Shown piece after piece: positions 22,164-34,300 of a DNA stretch of 64,000 bases. A model generated the notes under the pieces. It ran no database searches. It was not told the origin of the DNA and saw only the letters and a program-made list of their open reading frames with translations. Location: contig NC_069129.1 in the NCBI RefSeq assembly GCF_026914265.1, forward strand, positions 26,395,650 through 26,459,649, in the 5' to 3' direction. The stretch is from Mya arenaria. Its lineage: Eukaryota; Mollusca; Bivalvia; Myida; Myidae. Every line of letters begins with the position of its first letter. The first letter of the stretch is position 1. The translations under genes were made by a program, and so were the position numbers.

Positions 22164-23020
22164 ATGTACACAAAATGTTTCTTGTGCATGGCACTCCTCT
22201 CAACACAGTCAATATATGAGTTATTGAGAAAAGTAGACTTGTCCTGATGGATAGACAGACAGGAAAACTTTATTCTTATATAGCCCCTAATATAGAAACT
22301 CAAAAAGACAATATAGAAGGGCTCCCCTGATTCACTCTCACAATCATTCAGATTTTACTAAATTAAATAATATTGATACTGAAGTTGTAGAAATATTTAC
22401 ATTTAAAATATAACTTATACACTTACAATATTCTTATCAGTTATCAGGGCATTTTTCTACCTAAAATAAGGTACTTCAACCAAGAAAGAAAATTATCCAC
22501 AAAAGTACAGAGGTGGCATGAAAGCTTGAGTATTTGTTTTCAAGTTCATGATTTTATTATATTAAGAGATTTCCTTAGAAATACTATTTCAACTATACAA
22601 TCCAGACATAATTAAACTAAACATACACTGTATATAAATTGAGAACATTAATGATTTTGATCAAAACACGCATTTGAGGACAAAAGCTCAGTAAGCATAA
22701 TCAGGGTTCATACAACCAGATCCATAAAAAAATTCAAGGAGTTTTTAATGAGATTTCAAGGACCTTTTTCGATTTCCAATGACTATTGTTGATAACAATT
22801 ATTTTCTGCACATTAAGACATAATTTACAGCAATCTATGAAAATAACACAACTTTGTGATACAGTTACCTGTCAAAGTTTTATTAACCCTTTAAACGTGT
22901 ATAATGTATCGTCTAATACCTCTGAGATACTTAAGCACATCTCTATACTCTTTCCCTGTCCTGTTACATTTACAAGGAAATGGTGAACTTGTCTAGGGTA
23001 TAAATGCTTGTGCAAATACT
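22164..23020. other. Intronic spacer without a recognised gene
   Basis: AT-rich; no repeat, splice-flanked exon or RNA gene recognised. Confidence 0.55.
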
Positions 23021-25012
23021 AACTAGAGCTATCACTGAAGGTTATAAATACCCCGAACGCCGTCTCTTGTTATGATTTATCATAGTATGAAGTTTTATGC
23101 TATTCCATTTAGTAGTTTTCAAGTTACTTTCCGGACAAAAGTTTGACAAAAAACACAGAAAAAGGCAATAACTCTGTAATTTGCTAAAATAATGTAATGA
23201 TTCATGTACATTGAACTCCTTCTTATTGTGTTGTACCATTGTATAAAGTTTTATTACATCCCATCCGGTAGTTTTCAAGTTATACTCCGGACAAGAAAAA
23301 AGTAACAAAGGGCAATGACTCTGTAATTGGCTGAAAAAGAATTGCATTTCCAGTGCACTGCACTATTTCTCATTATGATCTATCACTGTATGAAGTTTTA
23401 TTAAATTCCATCCAATACTTTTCAAGTTATGCTTCGGACAAGAAAAAGTAACAAAAGGGTAGTAACTCTGTAATTAGCTGAAATAGAATTGCGGTTCCTG
23501 TACACTGCACTCCCTCTCATTATGATCTATCATTGAATGAAGTTTTATAAAATTCCATCATGTAGTTTTCAAGTTATGCTCCATACAAGAAAAAGTAACA
23601 AAGGGCAATGACTCTGTAATTAGCTGAAATAGAATTGCGGTTCCTGTACACTGCACTCCCTCTCATTATGATCTATCACCGTAAAAAGTTTTATTAAATT
23701 CCATCCAATAGTTTTCAAGTTATGCTCCGGACAAGAAAAAGGAACAAAGGGCAGTAACTCTGTAATAGGCTGAAATATAATTGCGATTCCTGTATACTGC
23801 ACTCCCTCTTATTATGATCTATCACTGAATGAAGTTTTATAAAATTCCATCCGGTAGTTTTCAAGTTATGCTCCGGACAAGAAAAAGTAACAAAGGGCAA
23901 TGACTCTGTAATTAGCTGAAATAGAATTGCGATTTCTATACACTGCACTCCCTCTCATTATGATCTATCACTGTAAGAAGTTTTATTAAATTCCATCCAA
24001 TAGTTTTCAAGTTATGCTCCAGACGAGAAAAAGTAACAAAGGGCAGTAACTCTGTAATAGGCTGAAATATAATTGCGATTCCTGTATACTGCACTCCCAC
24101 TCATTATGATCTATCACTGTATGAAGTTTTATAAAATTCCATCCAATAGTTTTCAAGTTATGCTCCGGACAAGAAAAAGTAACAAAGGGCAATGACTCTG
24201 TAATTAGCTGAAATAGAATTGCGGTTTCTGTACACTGCACTCCCTCTCATTATGATCTATCACTGTAAGAAGTTTTATTAAATTTCATCCAATAGTTTTC
24301 AAGTTATGCTCCAGACGAGAAAAAGTAACAAAGGGCAGTAACTCTGTAATAGGCTGAAATATAATTGCGATTACTGTATACTGCACTCCCTCTCATTATA
24401 ATCTATCACTGTATGAAGTTTAATTAAATTACATCCAATAGTTTTCAAGTAATGCTCCGGACAAGAAAAAAAACAAAGGACAGTAACTCTGTAATTAGCT
24501 GAAATAGAGTTATGGTTCTTGTGCACTGCAGTTCCTCTCATTGTGCTTTACCATTGTATTAAGTTTTAATAAATTCCATCTAGTAGTTTGCAAGTTAATG
24601 TCTGAAAAAAATTGACAGCAATAAAAACTAATAAAGGGTAATAACTCAGTAATTAGCTAAAGTAGAGTTATGGTTCTTGAACACTGCACTTTCTATCGTT
24701 GTGCTTTACCACTGTATGAAGTTCCAATGAATTCCATCCAGTACTTTTCAAGTTATACTCGGGACAAAAAAGTAACAAAGGGCAATAACTCAGTGATAAG
24801 CAAGAATAGAGTTATGGTTATTGTAGACTGCACTTCCTCTCATTATGCTCTACCATTGTATGAAGTTGAATTCAATAGTTTTTAAGTAATGCTCCGGACA
24901 AGGTAAATTGCAACGGACCGACCAACCGACAAACTGATCGACCGACTGACCGACCACAGGGTGACTCCAATGTACCCCCTTCAAACTTCGTTTGTTGGGG
25001 AAATAATAATAG
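23021..25012 (+). mobile_element. Pearl-like element G with a 146-bp core in dimer register
   Basis: Head AACTAGAGCTATCACTGAAGG, then about 12 units of ~146 bp (each with AACTCTGTAAT, TTCCATCCAATAGTTTTCAA and TATGCTCCGGACAAGAAAAA blocks). Then CCGACC-type repeats (24914-24955) and a 3' hairpin at 24975-25000 (ACCCCCTTCAAACTTCGTTT onward). In the middle of the array two monomer types alternate (CAATGACTCTGTAATTAGC and CAGTAACTCTGTAATAGGC), giving a 292-bp period. Confidence 0.78.
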
Positions 25013-26142
25013 GCAGATTTCTCTTTTGTTTTTCTGACTTTGAGTTTGATTTCAGGGAAGACTCACCCCCTGAACTGATATCAATCAAATGCAATGTTTA
25101 CACATCGGTTTATGTTTATTTTTTCGTGGTCAACTAGTCTATCTTAAGCAAAACGCCACTTTTTGTTAAAAACACAAGAAACAACAGCAAAAACAAAACA
25201 AAGAACAGAAATAGACTTAACCAGTGTCCGCATTAATTGTACTCTTTGGATAAAAACCGGTACCATACCCATACCATCGTACGCATGGCAACATATTCGA
25301 AAAGTAAATGAAGGTCCACTTAAATAGAAGTTTTTTTCTAAAGATGAACCTCTTTTACTACAAAATACAGACACTTCTTTTGTGACAGAACAAGGAAATT
25401 TAAAGACGGTTTCTGAAAATACAAGCACTTTCCAAGCAGTTTTCACATAGATTTAAAGAGCTTTTTTAGCAAAATTAAAGACTTGTCATCCAGCAGCCTA
25501 AAAATCAAGTACTTTTCAAGTCCGTGCGAAACTTGGCATTTGCTGCATCATTACTCAATACTCAACTTTAATTAGTATTCCCACACTTAAAATCTGTTTC
25601 AAGGATATCAATTTACAAGGTATAACAACCGAATGAAGTAATTGACTGTGCTACAGAGCACAGATAAAATACTGCTTCTTTATCAGCTCAAAATGGGAAA
25701 CCTTTTGAGAACAATCAAAACATTTCAATTGTTTTCTTGTTTTGGCTATAGATTGAATTAAAACATCATTTAAACAAACTAAAATGTCTTTTGATGATTT
25801 TAGAGAAAAATAGTATGCACAATTTCTTTTTCACACAGTGTATCGTTCAACTTTCTCGTTGATAATTTATCACCCAAAGCCCCATCTGATATGTATGTAC
25901 AAAGTCTATAGTCAATGAGATAACAAGACTCTAGATTATGACATTGATTGAAATTTTAATTATTTGATTGAGATTTAACTATCATTTTGCATGAAATACT
26001 TAACGATTTAAAATGACTTTAAAGCATACATATCTAGTTCTTGCTTGACATTGTGACATTTAACAGGCATATTGATATGTGGAATATTAAAACTTACTGG
26101 TAAAAATTGGCTTCAAAGCATACAAAGTCATTTAAAGACTCA
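25013..26142. other. Upstream region of the TRIM-like gene
   Basis: No repeat, RING-encoding exon or clear core promoter seen. Confidence 0.5.
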
Positions 26143-29100
26143 ATGTCAATGGCATCTGATTTGATCCATGACTTTGTCTGCTCTCCGTGTCAAGAAGACA
26201 AGCTTAATACTGAGGCCAAGCATTTCTGTAGGGACTGCTCCAAATACTTATGTGACAAATGCCTGACATTTCACTCCAAACTCTTCAAACAGCATGTTGT
26301 GTTGGACCATAAGAATGTGGACAAGTGGGTGGGGCAGGGCGACGCCCTCATTTCATGTGACCTTCACCCTGGTAAGGTCATTGAACTTCTGTGTGAGGAC
26401 CATGCTGAGATGTGCTGCCACCTCTGTGTGTCCTTGAATCACAGGTTAGTGATAATATTATGACTTATTTGACTGCATCTGTTTAATTGACACCAAGATA
26501 TCTTAGGATGAATAATTTAATCACTCAATGTTGATTTCCCTCATGATTTGAGAGGATACTAGAGCAATGTGAACTGATTATTTTTCAGTAAGGGTTAAAG
26601 GTCTAAAACTGTCCATTATGTCAGATAAAGAACAAACCGAGGCACGCAGTGTGGATGTTTTTTTCCGCTGACATAATGGACAGTTAGAGGTGTTTCACTT
26701 ACTTAAAACAAGTAAACACAGAGGTCAAAATCATGATTTCATGGCGCTATTGTTTACTTATTGGACAGTCTGTTATTTACCATTTGAAAAGATACTAATC
26801 ATGGATATCTCTTAGGCAAAGCAAAATCATTTTTACGCTTATTTACGTGTACATGTATATCAATTGTAAATAATTGTTTGGTTATCATTTCAAATAATCA
26901 TTTTTAGAATACAACCTATATTTACAGCTAATGAAATTACAGATAGGCAATCATTAAGTACTTTGATTAAGAGGATTAATCATTAAGAACTTCAACTTTT
27001 GCGGGTGTTTAAAGGTCCGCACACTGCAACTTATCCGAAACACAATCCCCGTGTCAGATTTTGCGTTGACAATGTGTCAATCAATGAGGTTGTAACCTAA
27101 GTCAGTTAGATGACCTGAGTTAAAATATTATGATTAAGAAGGGCTCGTTCGCTACGCTCTCTACGGCCATTCTTAATCATTAAGATTTAAATTCATCTAA
27201 CTTTTACTTAAAAGTCAACTTCTATGGACATAAAACAAATCCTAACTGTGTTTTCATTGTTTATTATTCACGTAATACGGAAACCTTTTAAATCCAAGAG
27301 TTTTTCAGTTTATACAACTTATAAACATGTTCCTTTGCCCTAACGGCTGCACAAACCTCAGTCACATCTTCAAATTCAACATATATTTATAATTATTTAT
27401 TAAACCCTAGTAATAAAAGGGCCTTTAAGTATTTTTCTTCAAATAGTTTTACACAAACAAACAAACTTTATACACAACAACAGAGCTGTAGGCAAAAGGT
27501 TTTTATTAACTAGTATATTTATTCAACTTTTTTATTCGAATATTCGAATACCGATTTTGACATTCAAATACCAAATGTTTGATGGCATATTCGAATATTT
27601 GTTTGCATCCCTATAATGTTGTGAAAATGGCTCTTCGTAGCAAAAGTGTGACAAATGTTTACATGAGTAAATTACTACAATTTGGACATCTCTTTGATGT
27701 TATAAAAACAGCAAAGTCAATTGACACAGACGAAATAGCCCTCAATGATATCCCTTGATATTTGGGGATGGTATGACAGACACTGTTTGTGTATTAAAAA
27801 ATCATATTTATTTACTGACTAAGCCGTTTTGGACTGAAATTTACAAGAAGAGGATTTTTTCAAACCAATTTTTTAGTCCTTTTCTTTTACTTAATTCCAT
27901 CCGGCAAAGTCCAAATCAAACCAGACCAGCAAATTGTCGGTTTTAGAAGCCCTGTAAACAATCATCTCTTCTCAATTGACTAACTTTATGCCTCAGATTA
28001 TGTACATAAACTGATTTCAAAGCTGAAATGTTGATTACTTTTATCAGTAAGTGAAATATAACAACTAAACGTTATTAAATACAAATGTAGCTTCAAAATA
28101 TATAGCTATATAGGACACTGTGTTACATTTAAATAACACATAAAACTATTTTATATTCTATAGATGTTTAATCCAGTCACTAATTCACCATTCTTACATC
28201 CTACAGGATGTGCAGAACCATCAGCTTGATCTCAGACCTGGCCAAGGATGTATACGAGATGGCCGATTTCAAGCAGCTTCCATCCAATGTTGCTAAGATA
28301 ACAACAAGCCTGAACCAGGTTAGAGAGGTCAGAAAGAAAAACCAATGCACATTAAAGACTTCTGGCAAGTCCATGCTGACAAAGATCAAGGACTTAAGGA
28401 AGTCACTGAACCAGCTGCTAGATAAGCTGGAGAAGAGGACAGTGAAACAGATGGACAGTGTCCTGGCTGACCTGGATGACACACTACAGAAGGACATTGA
28501 CTCCTGCACACTCATACATGACCAGCTTAAGGCCTTGATGGACACCATCCTATCCCAGGGCAAGGACGATGAGTCAAGCTCCTACATTGGCTTCAGAAAG
28601 TGTGAAGAGAAGATGGCAGAAGCCAACAGCCTGCTTCAGGAGATGTCCACAAAACCTGAATCGACCACTAGTTTCCAGTCTGATACCAGAGTTACACAAC
28701 TGCTGTCTGATATGCATTCATTAGGCAAGATCCTTGGGAACTCCGAATCACCGACTGGCCATCAAAAGTCTGACAAGAAGTCTTCAAAACAGATCAGGCC
28801 ATTGCATGATATATCAGGGGTTTTCACAGTTAAAAACAAATCTACTTTCAAAGTGAAAATCAAGCCAGATAAACATACCTGTGAAAATATGGGTATAACA
28901 GAACTTCCATCAGGAGAGATTATTCTTGTAGATAACAGCAATAACAGAGTGAAGGTATTAAATATGAAGTATAAGGTAATTACCCAGTGTGATGTAACTC
29001 CAAGGCCCCAGGACATCTGTCATGTGACTGGTAATCAGGTGGCTGTAGCAGTAAACTGTGTTGGTCCTGTCAGGCATGAGGTCCACTTTCTCACTGTGTC

Positions 29101-29620
29101 AGCTGGCAAAATCAAGATGACCATGAGGTTCTCAGTTGACCATGACTGCATGTCCATCAGGCACCATGGAGACCAGCTGTATGTGTGCTCCAATTCTGCC
29201 CTGTACCTCTACACCACAGACAGCAAGCTAGTCAAGAAGATATATGAAGACACATCAGGAGGGAGGACAGTGGCTAACTTTGTTTTAAACCAAGATGGCA
29301 AAAGGATATACATCTGTGACTCTACAAATAGCAAGATCATTACAATTGACATCAATGGCAGTATTCTAGCCACACTGAAGGATCCAAACATTGGAAGGCC
29401 ATGTGGTGTACATGTGAGTGAGGATGGACATGTGTTTGTGAGTTCATGGGTCTCCAACACAGTGGTGCAGGTTGACCAGGAAGGCAGGAAGAAGCTGGCC
29501 ACACTGGTCAGGAGTGGAGAGGGCATCAAATATCCATGGGCAGTTTGGTACAGCACCCACACTGGCAGATTGATTGTGGGTGGATCACAAGATGACATTC
29601 AGGTGATGGAACTCCAGTAG
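26143..29620 (+). CDS. TRIM-like protein: B-boxes, coiled coil, NHL-type beta-propeller, no RING
   Basis: Two exons, 26143-26444 and 28207-29620 (GT at 26445, AG before 28207), join in phase to 571 residues. Residues ~15-60 form a B-box-like zinc site (CSPCQED..HFCRDCSKYLCDKC..H), ~70-102 a second (CDLHPGKVIELLCEDH..CCHLC..H), ~105-240 a coiled coil (KIKDLRKSLNQLLDKLEK), and ~300-571 repeated beta-propeller blades (GITELPSGEIILVDNSNNRV; GKRIYICDSTNSKIITIDI; GRPCGVHVSEDGHVFVSSW). This matches the many bivalve TRIM2/3/45/56-like proteins. RING-containing members are ubiquitin ligases; without a RING this one more likely acts as a binding or scaffold protein, which is inference. The open frame runs upstream to a TTG at 26107; ATG 26143 is the first ATG, with another at 26149. 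The gene lies inside an intron of the minus-strand gene fragment. Confidence 0.9.
26607..26685. repeat. Short hairpin with perfect 18-bp arms
   Basis: AACTGTCCATTATGTCAG at 26607-26624 and its exact complement at 26668-26685, in the intron of the TRIM-like gene. Probably the ends of a very short MITE. Confidence 0.7.
27450..27613. mobile_element. Right end of a non-autonomous hAT element
   Basis: Matches the last ~170 bp of the element at 29916-30904: AACAAACTTTATA, the TTCGAATATTCGAATACCG block and the terminus TTTGTTTGCATCCCTA. No left end found upstream, so it is truncated or highly diverged. Confidence 0.7.
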
Positions 29621-29915
29621 AGAGACAGTCAGAAAGTCAACAAAAGTTTGGAATAGTTGTTGAAGTGATGGAAGGAAGCATTCAGAGAGACAGAAACTAT
29701 GTTTAATTCAATTCATTATAATATGTATGCTAATCTAGATTTTACTTATTTGACTTTCTAAATACATTTGTTGATTAACAAGAAAACCCCAGAAATAATG
29801 TAAATTCAATAAGTATGTGTGTTTGCTTATATTCAATGATTGATATTTGTAATTGTTAAAACCTTTTTTTAATTTACTTCTGTATCATGCAATACCTCAT
29901 GAAATGATTTAATAT

Positions 29916-30904
29916 TAGGGATGCAAACGAATGGCAAAATTGATATTTGAATATTCGGTAATTCTTGCGATCGAATATTCGAATATTCGATTGAATTACC
30001 GAAATACATATTTTGGAAGATGTAGTAAACTACTATTATTATTCGCTTAAGTAATAGCCGGGGCAATTTTACCTTACTTTGTCGCAGCCAGTACGCGCGG
30101 CAGACCCCGATTTCCCCCTAATGAGCCTTTGAAATTCGCAATTTTCAGGAAGAAAAAACAATACATTATAAACAGACAAACAACAAAATCGAATAATTTC
30201 AATTCCGCTGCCTTTATACGAGTAAACAATGTGATATTAGATGGATTCCTGGTCAAATAGCGTTTTGCACCAACGGAGGGTCTTTCTGTAGGACAAGCAG
30301 CCTCGTTCTGAGATTGACTTCTAAATTGACTAAATATAACTATGGAAACCCCAAACCAACTCGGGAACTAGTAAAATAATAAAACTAAAACATATCTGGA
30401 TTTGACTCATCCAGTGTTCAACAATAGAGGAAGTATATTCTAAAACGCTATACTATACATTTACATTTCAAAGCACGAACATTGTATCGAAACAGGGAAA
30501 ACAGTTAAAAGCACATACATGTAACAACATTATTGTAGCTCAGCTTAATTTGCAGCCAAATCAAAACATTGGTCTTAAAGCCGATTCCTATTGAGTTATT
30601 GTTAAAGTACGGGGACTTTTTACAGTACCCTACGATATGTCCATAAATTACATATGACCCGTGTTTTGTGTATTGTCATCACATTCACACCTCTGGCATT
30701 ATGGGCCAGTCGTTGTAAAAGCAAAATAAACAAACTTTATAAACAACAACAGTGTTACAGTGTTGTAGGCAGAAGGTTTTATATTATCTCTATTGAAAAT
30801 TAGTATTATTACCGGTACTCCTTTTTTCGAATATTCGAATACCGATTTTGACATTCGAATACCAAACGATTGATCGAATATTCGAATATTTGTTTGCAAC
30901 CCTA
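29916..30904. mobile_element. Non-autonomous hAT-type element, 989 bp, with 8-bp target duplication
   Basis: Terminal inverted repeats TAGGGATGCAAACGAAT and ATTTGTTTGCAACCCTA. The 8-bp direct repeat TTTAATAT flanks it at 29908-29915 and 30905-30912, the target length typical of hAT. Subterminal TTCGAATATTCGAATA palindromes occur at both ends. No transposase frame. It lies just downstream of the TRIM-like gene. Confidence 0.88.
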
Positions 30905-30912
30905 TTTAATAT

Positions 30913-31325
30913 TATCAAAAACAAATAAAGTGATTAACGGTAGTATCACCAAAAGAAATATCCTGATCTAGTATCTTTAAAACAAATTGTGTTGGCTGCT
31001 GTATATACCGCAATTATTATAAATTTCTTTACTGTTAGAATACAATACAAGTATTCAATATCTTATACATTAATAAATTGGTTTTGAAATGTATATTATT
31101 AGTTTAACTGACCCTTGAAAATTACGTTGACCAAGAATTAGGTTACACTGTTTATTGTCATTATTTATGCAATAAGCTACAGAAAATGTTTATCGTCAAT
31201 TCCATTTCTCGACACCTGTCTTGGTATAGTGATCAGATTATGATACTCTCACAAGCAATAGTCCCAGAGATTGGAAGTGTCTTTTTTACCATTTTTGGAA
31301 GAGGCTCAAGGCTTTTTTCCATAGA
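30913..31325. other. AT-rich spacer
   Basis: Nothing recognised between the hAT element and element H. Confidence 0.55.
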
Positions 31326-34300
31326 AACAAGAGCGTCGTCTTGGTATGTCGAACACATGTGGCAAGTTATTTTCAAATCTGTCCATACAAGAAAAAGTTA
31401 CTGCCCGGACATAACAACCAATACTCTGTATCCTTATATGCAGCACTCCATTGTGAATAAACACCTAAGTGTGACCTTGACCTTAGAGGTAGGGACACGG
31501 TTCTTGCACGTGACACGTCGTCTTGGTATGTCGAACACATATGTAAAGTTATTTTAAATTCTGTCCATACAAGGGAAAGTAACAGCCAGGACACGACAAC
31601 CTATAGTTTATGTCCTTATATGCAGCAAGTGTGACCTTGACCTAAGAGGAAGGGACACGAATCTTGCACTCGACATGTCGTCTTGGTATGTCAAACACAT
31701 GTGGCAAGTTATTTTATTATCTTTCTATACAAGGGAAAGTTACAGCCCAGACACGACAACCTATACTCTATCTCCTTATATGCAGCACTCCATTGTGAAT
31801 AAACACTAAGTGTGACCTTGACCTAAGAAATAGGGACACGGATCTTGCACGTGACACGTCGTCTTGGTATGCCGAACACATGTGGCAAGTTATTTTAAAA
31901 TCTGTCCATACAAGGGAAAGTAACAGCCAGGACACGACAACCTATACTCTATGTCCTTATATGCAGCATTCCATTGTGAATAAACACCAAGTGTGACCTT
32001 GACCTAAGAGGTAGGGACACGAATTTTGCACGCGACACGTCGACATGGTATGTCGAACACATGTGGCAAGTTATTTTAAAATCTGTCCATACAAGGGAAA
32101 GTTACAGCCCGGACACAACAACCTATACTCTATGTCCTTATATGCAGCACTCCATTGTGAATAAACACCTATGTATGACCTTGACCTTAGAGGTAAGGAC
32201 ACGGGTCTTGCACGCGACACGTCGTCTTGGTATGCCGAACACATGTGGCAAGTTATTTCAAAATCTGTCCATACACGGGAAAGTAACAGCCCGGAAACGA
32301 CAACCTATACTCTATGTCCTTATATGCAGCATTCCATTGTGAATAAACACTAAGTGTGACCTTAACCTAAGAGGTATGGACACGGGTCTTGCACTCGACA
32401 TGTCGTCTTGGTATGCAGAACACATGTGGCAAGTTATTTTAAAATCTGTCCATAAAAGGGAAAGTTACAGCCCGGACACAACAACCTTTACTCTATGTCC
32501 TTATATGCAGCACTCCATTGTGAATAAACACTAAGTGTGACCTTGACCTTAGAGGTAGGGACACGGGTCTTGCACGTGACACGTCCTCTTGTTATGTGGA
32601 ACACATGTGGCAAGTTATTTTAAAATTTGTCCATACAAGGGAGAGTTACAGCCAGGACACGACAACCTATACTCTATGTCCTTATATGCAGCACTCCGTT
32701 GTAAATAAACAACTAAGTGTGACCTTGACCCTAGAGGTAGGGACACAGGTCTTGCACGCGACACGTCGTCTTGGTATGTGGAACACATGTGGCAAGTTAT
32801 TTTAAAATCTGTCCATACAAGGGAAAGTTACAGCCCGGACACGACAACCTATACTCTATCTCCTTATATGCAGCACTCCATTGTGAATAAACACCTAAGT
32901 TTGACCTTGACCTTAGAGGTAGGGACACGGTTCTTGCACGTGACACGTCGTCTTGGTATGCCGAACACACGTGGCAGATTACTTTAAAATCTGTCCATAC
33001 AAGGGAAAGTTACAGCCCGGACACGATAATCTATACTCTATGTCCTTATATGCAGCATTCCATTGTGAATAAACACCAAGTGTGACCTTGACCTAAGAGG
33101 TAGGGACACGAATTTTGCACGCCACACGTCGTCTTGGTATGCCAAACACATGTGGCAAGTTATTTTAAAATCTGTCCATACAAGGGAAAGTTACAGCCCG
33201 GACACAACAACCTATACTCTATGTCCTTATATGCAGCACTCCATTGTGAATAAACACCTATGTGTGACCTTGACCTTAGAGGTAGGGACACGGGTCTTGC
33301 ACGCGACACGTCGACTTGGTATGCCGAACACATGTGGCAAGTTATTTTAAAATCTGTCCATACAAGGGAAAGTAACAGCCCGGAAACGACAACCTATACT
33401 CTATGTCCTTATATGCAGCATTCCATTGTGAATAAACACTAAGTGTGACCTTAACCTAAGAGGTAGGGACACGGGTCTTGCACTCGACATGTCGTCTTGG
33501 TATGCAGAACACATGTGGCAAGTTATTTTAAAATCTGTCCATAAAAGGGAAAGTTACAGCCCGGACACAACAACCTATACTCTATGTCCTTATATGCAGC
33601 ACTCCATTGTGAATAAACACTAAGTGTGACCTTGACCTTAGAGGTAGGGACACGGGTCTTGCACGTGACACGTCCTCTTGTTATGTGGAACACATGTGGC
33701 AAGTTATTTTAAAATCTGTCCATACAAGGGAGAGTTACAGCCAGGACACGACAACCTATACTCTATGTCCTTATATGCAGCACTGCGTTGTAAATAAACA
33801 ACTAAGTGTGACCTTGACCCTAGAGGTAGGGACACAGGTCTTTGACGCGACACGTCGTCTTGGTATGTGGAACACATGTGGCAAGTTATTTTAAAATCTG
33901 TCCATACAAGGGAAAGTTACAGCCCGGACACGACAACCTATACTCTATCTCCTTATATGCAGCACTCCATTGTGAATAAACACCTAAGTTTGACCTTGAC
34001 CTTAGAGGTAGGGACACGGTTCTTGCACGTGACACGTCGTCTTGGTATGCCGAACACACGTGGCAAGTTACTTTAAAATCTGTCCATACAAGGGAAAGTT
34101 ACAGCCCGGAAACGATAATCTATACTCTATGTCCTTATATGCAGCATTCCATTGTGAATAAACACTAAGTATGACCTTGACCTTAGAGGTAGGGACACGG
34201 GTCTTGCACGCGACACGTCGACATGGTATGTCGAACACATGTGGCAAGTTATTTTAAAATCTGTCCATACAAGGGAAAGTTACAGCCCGGACACAACAAC

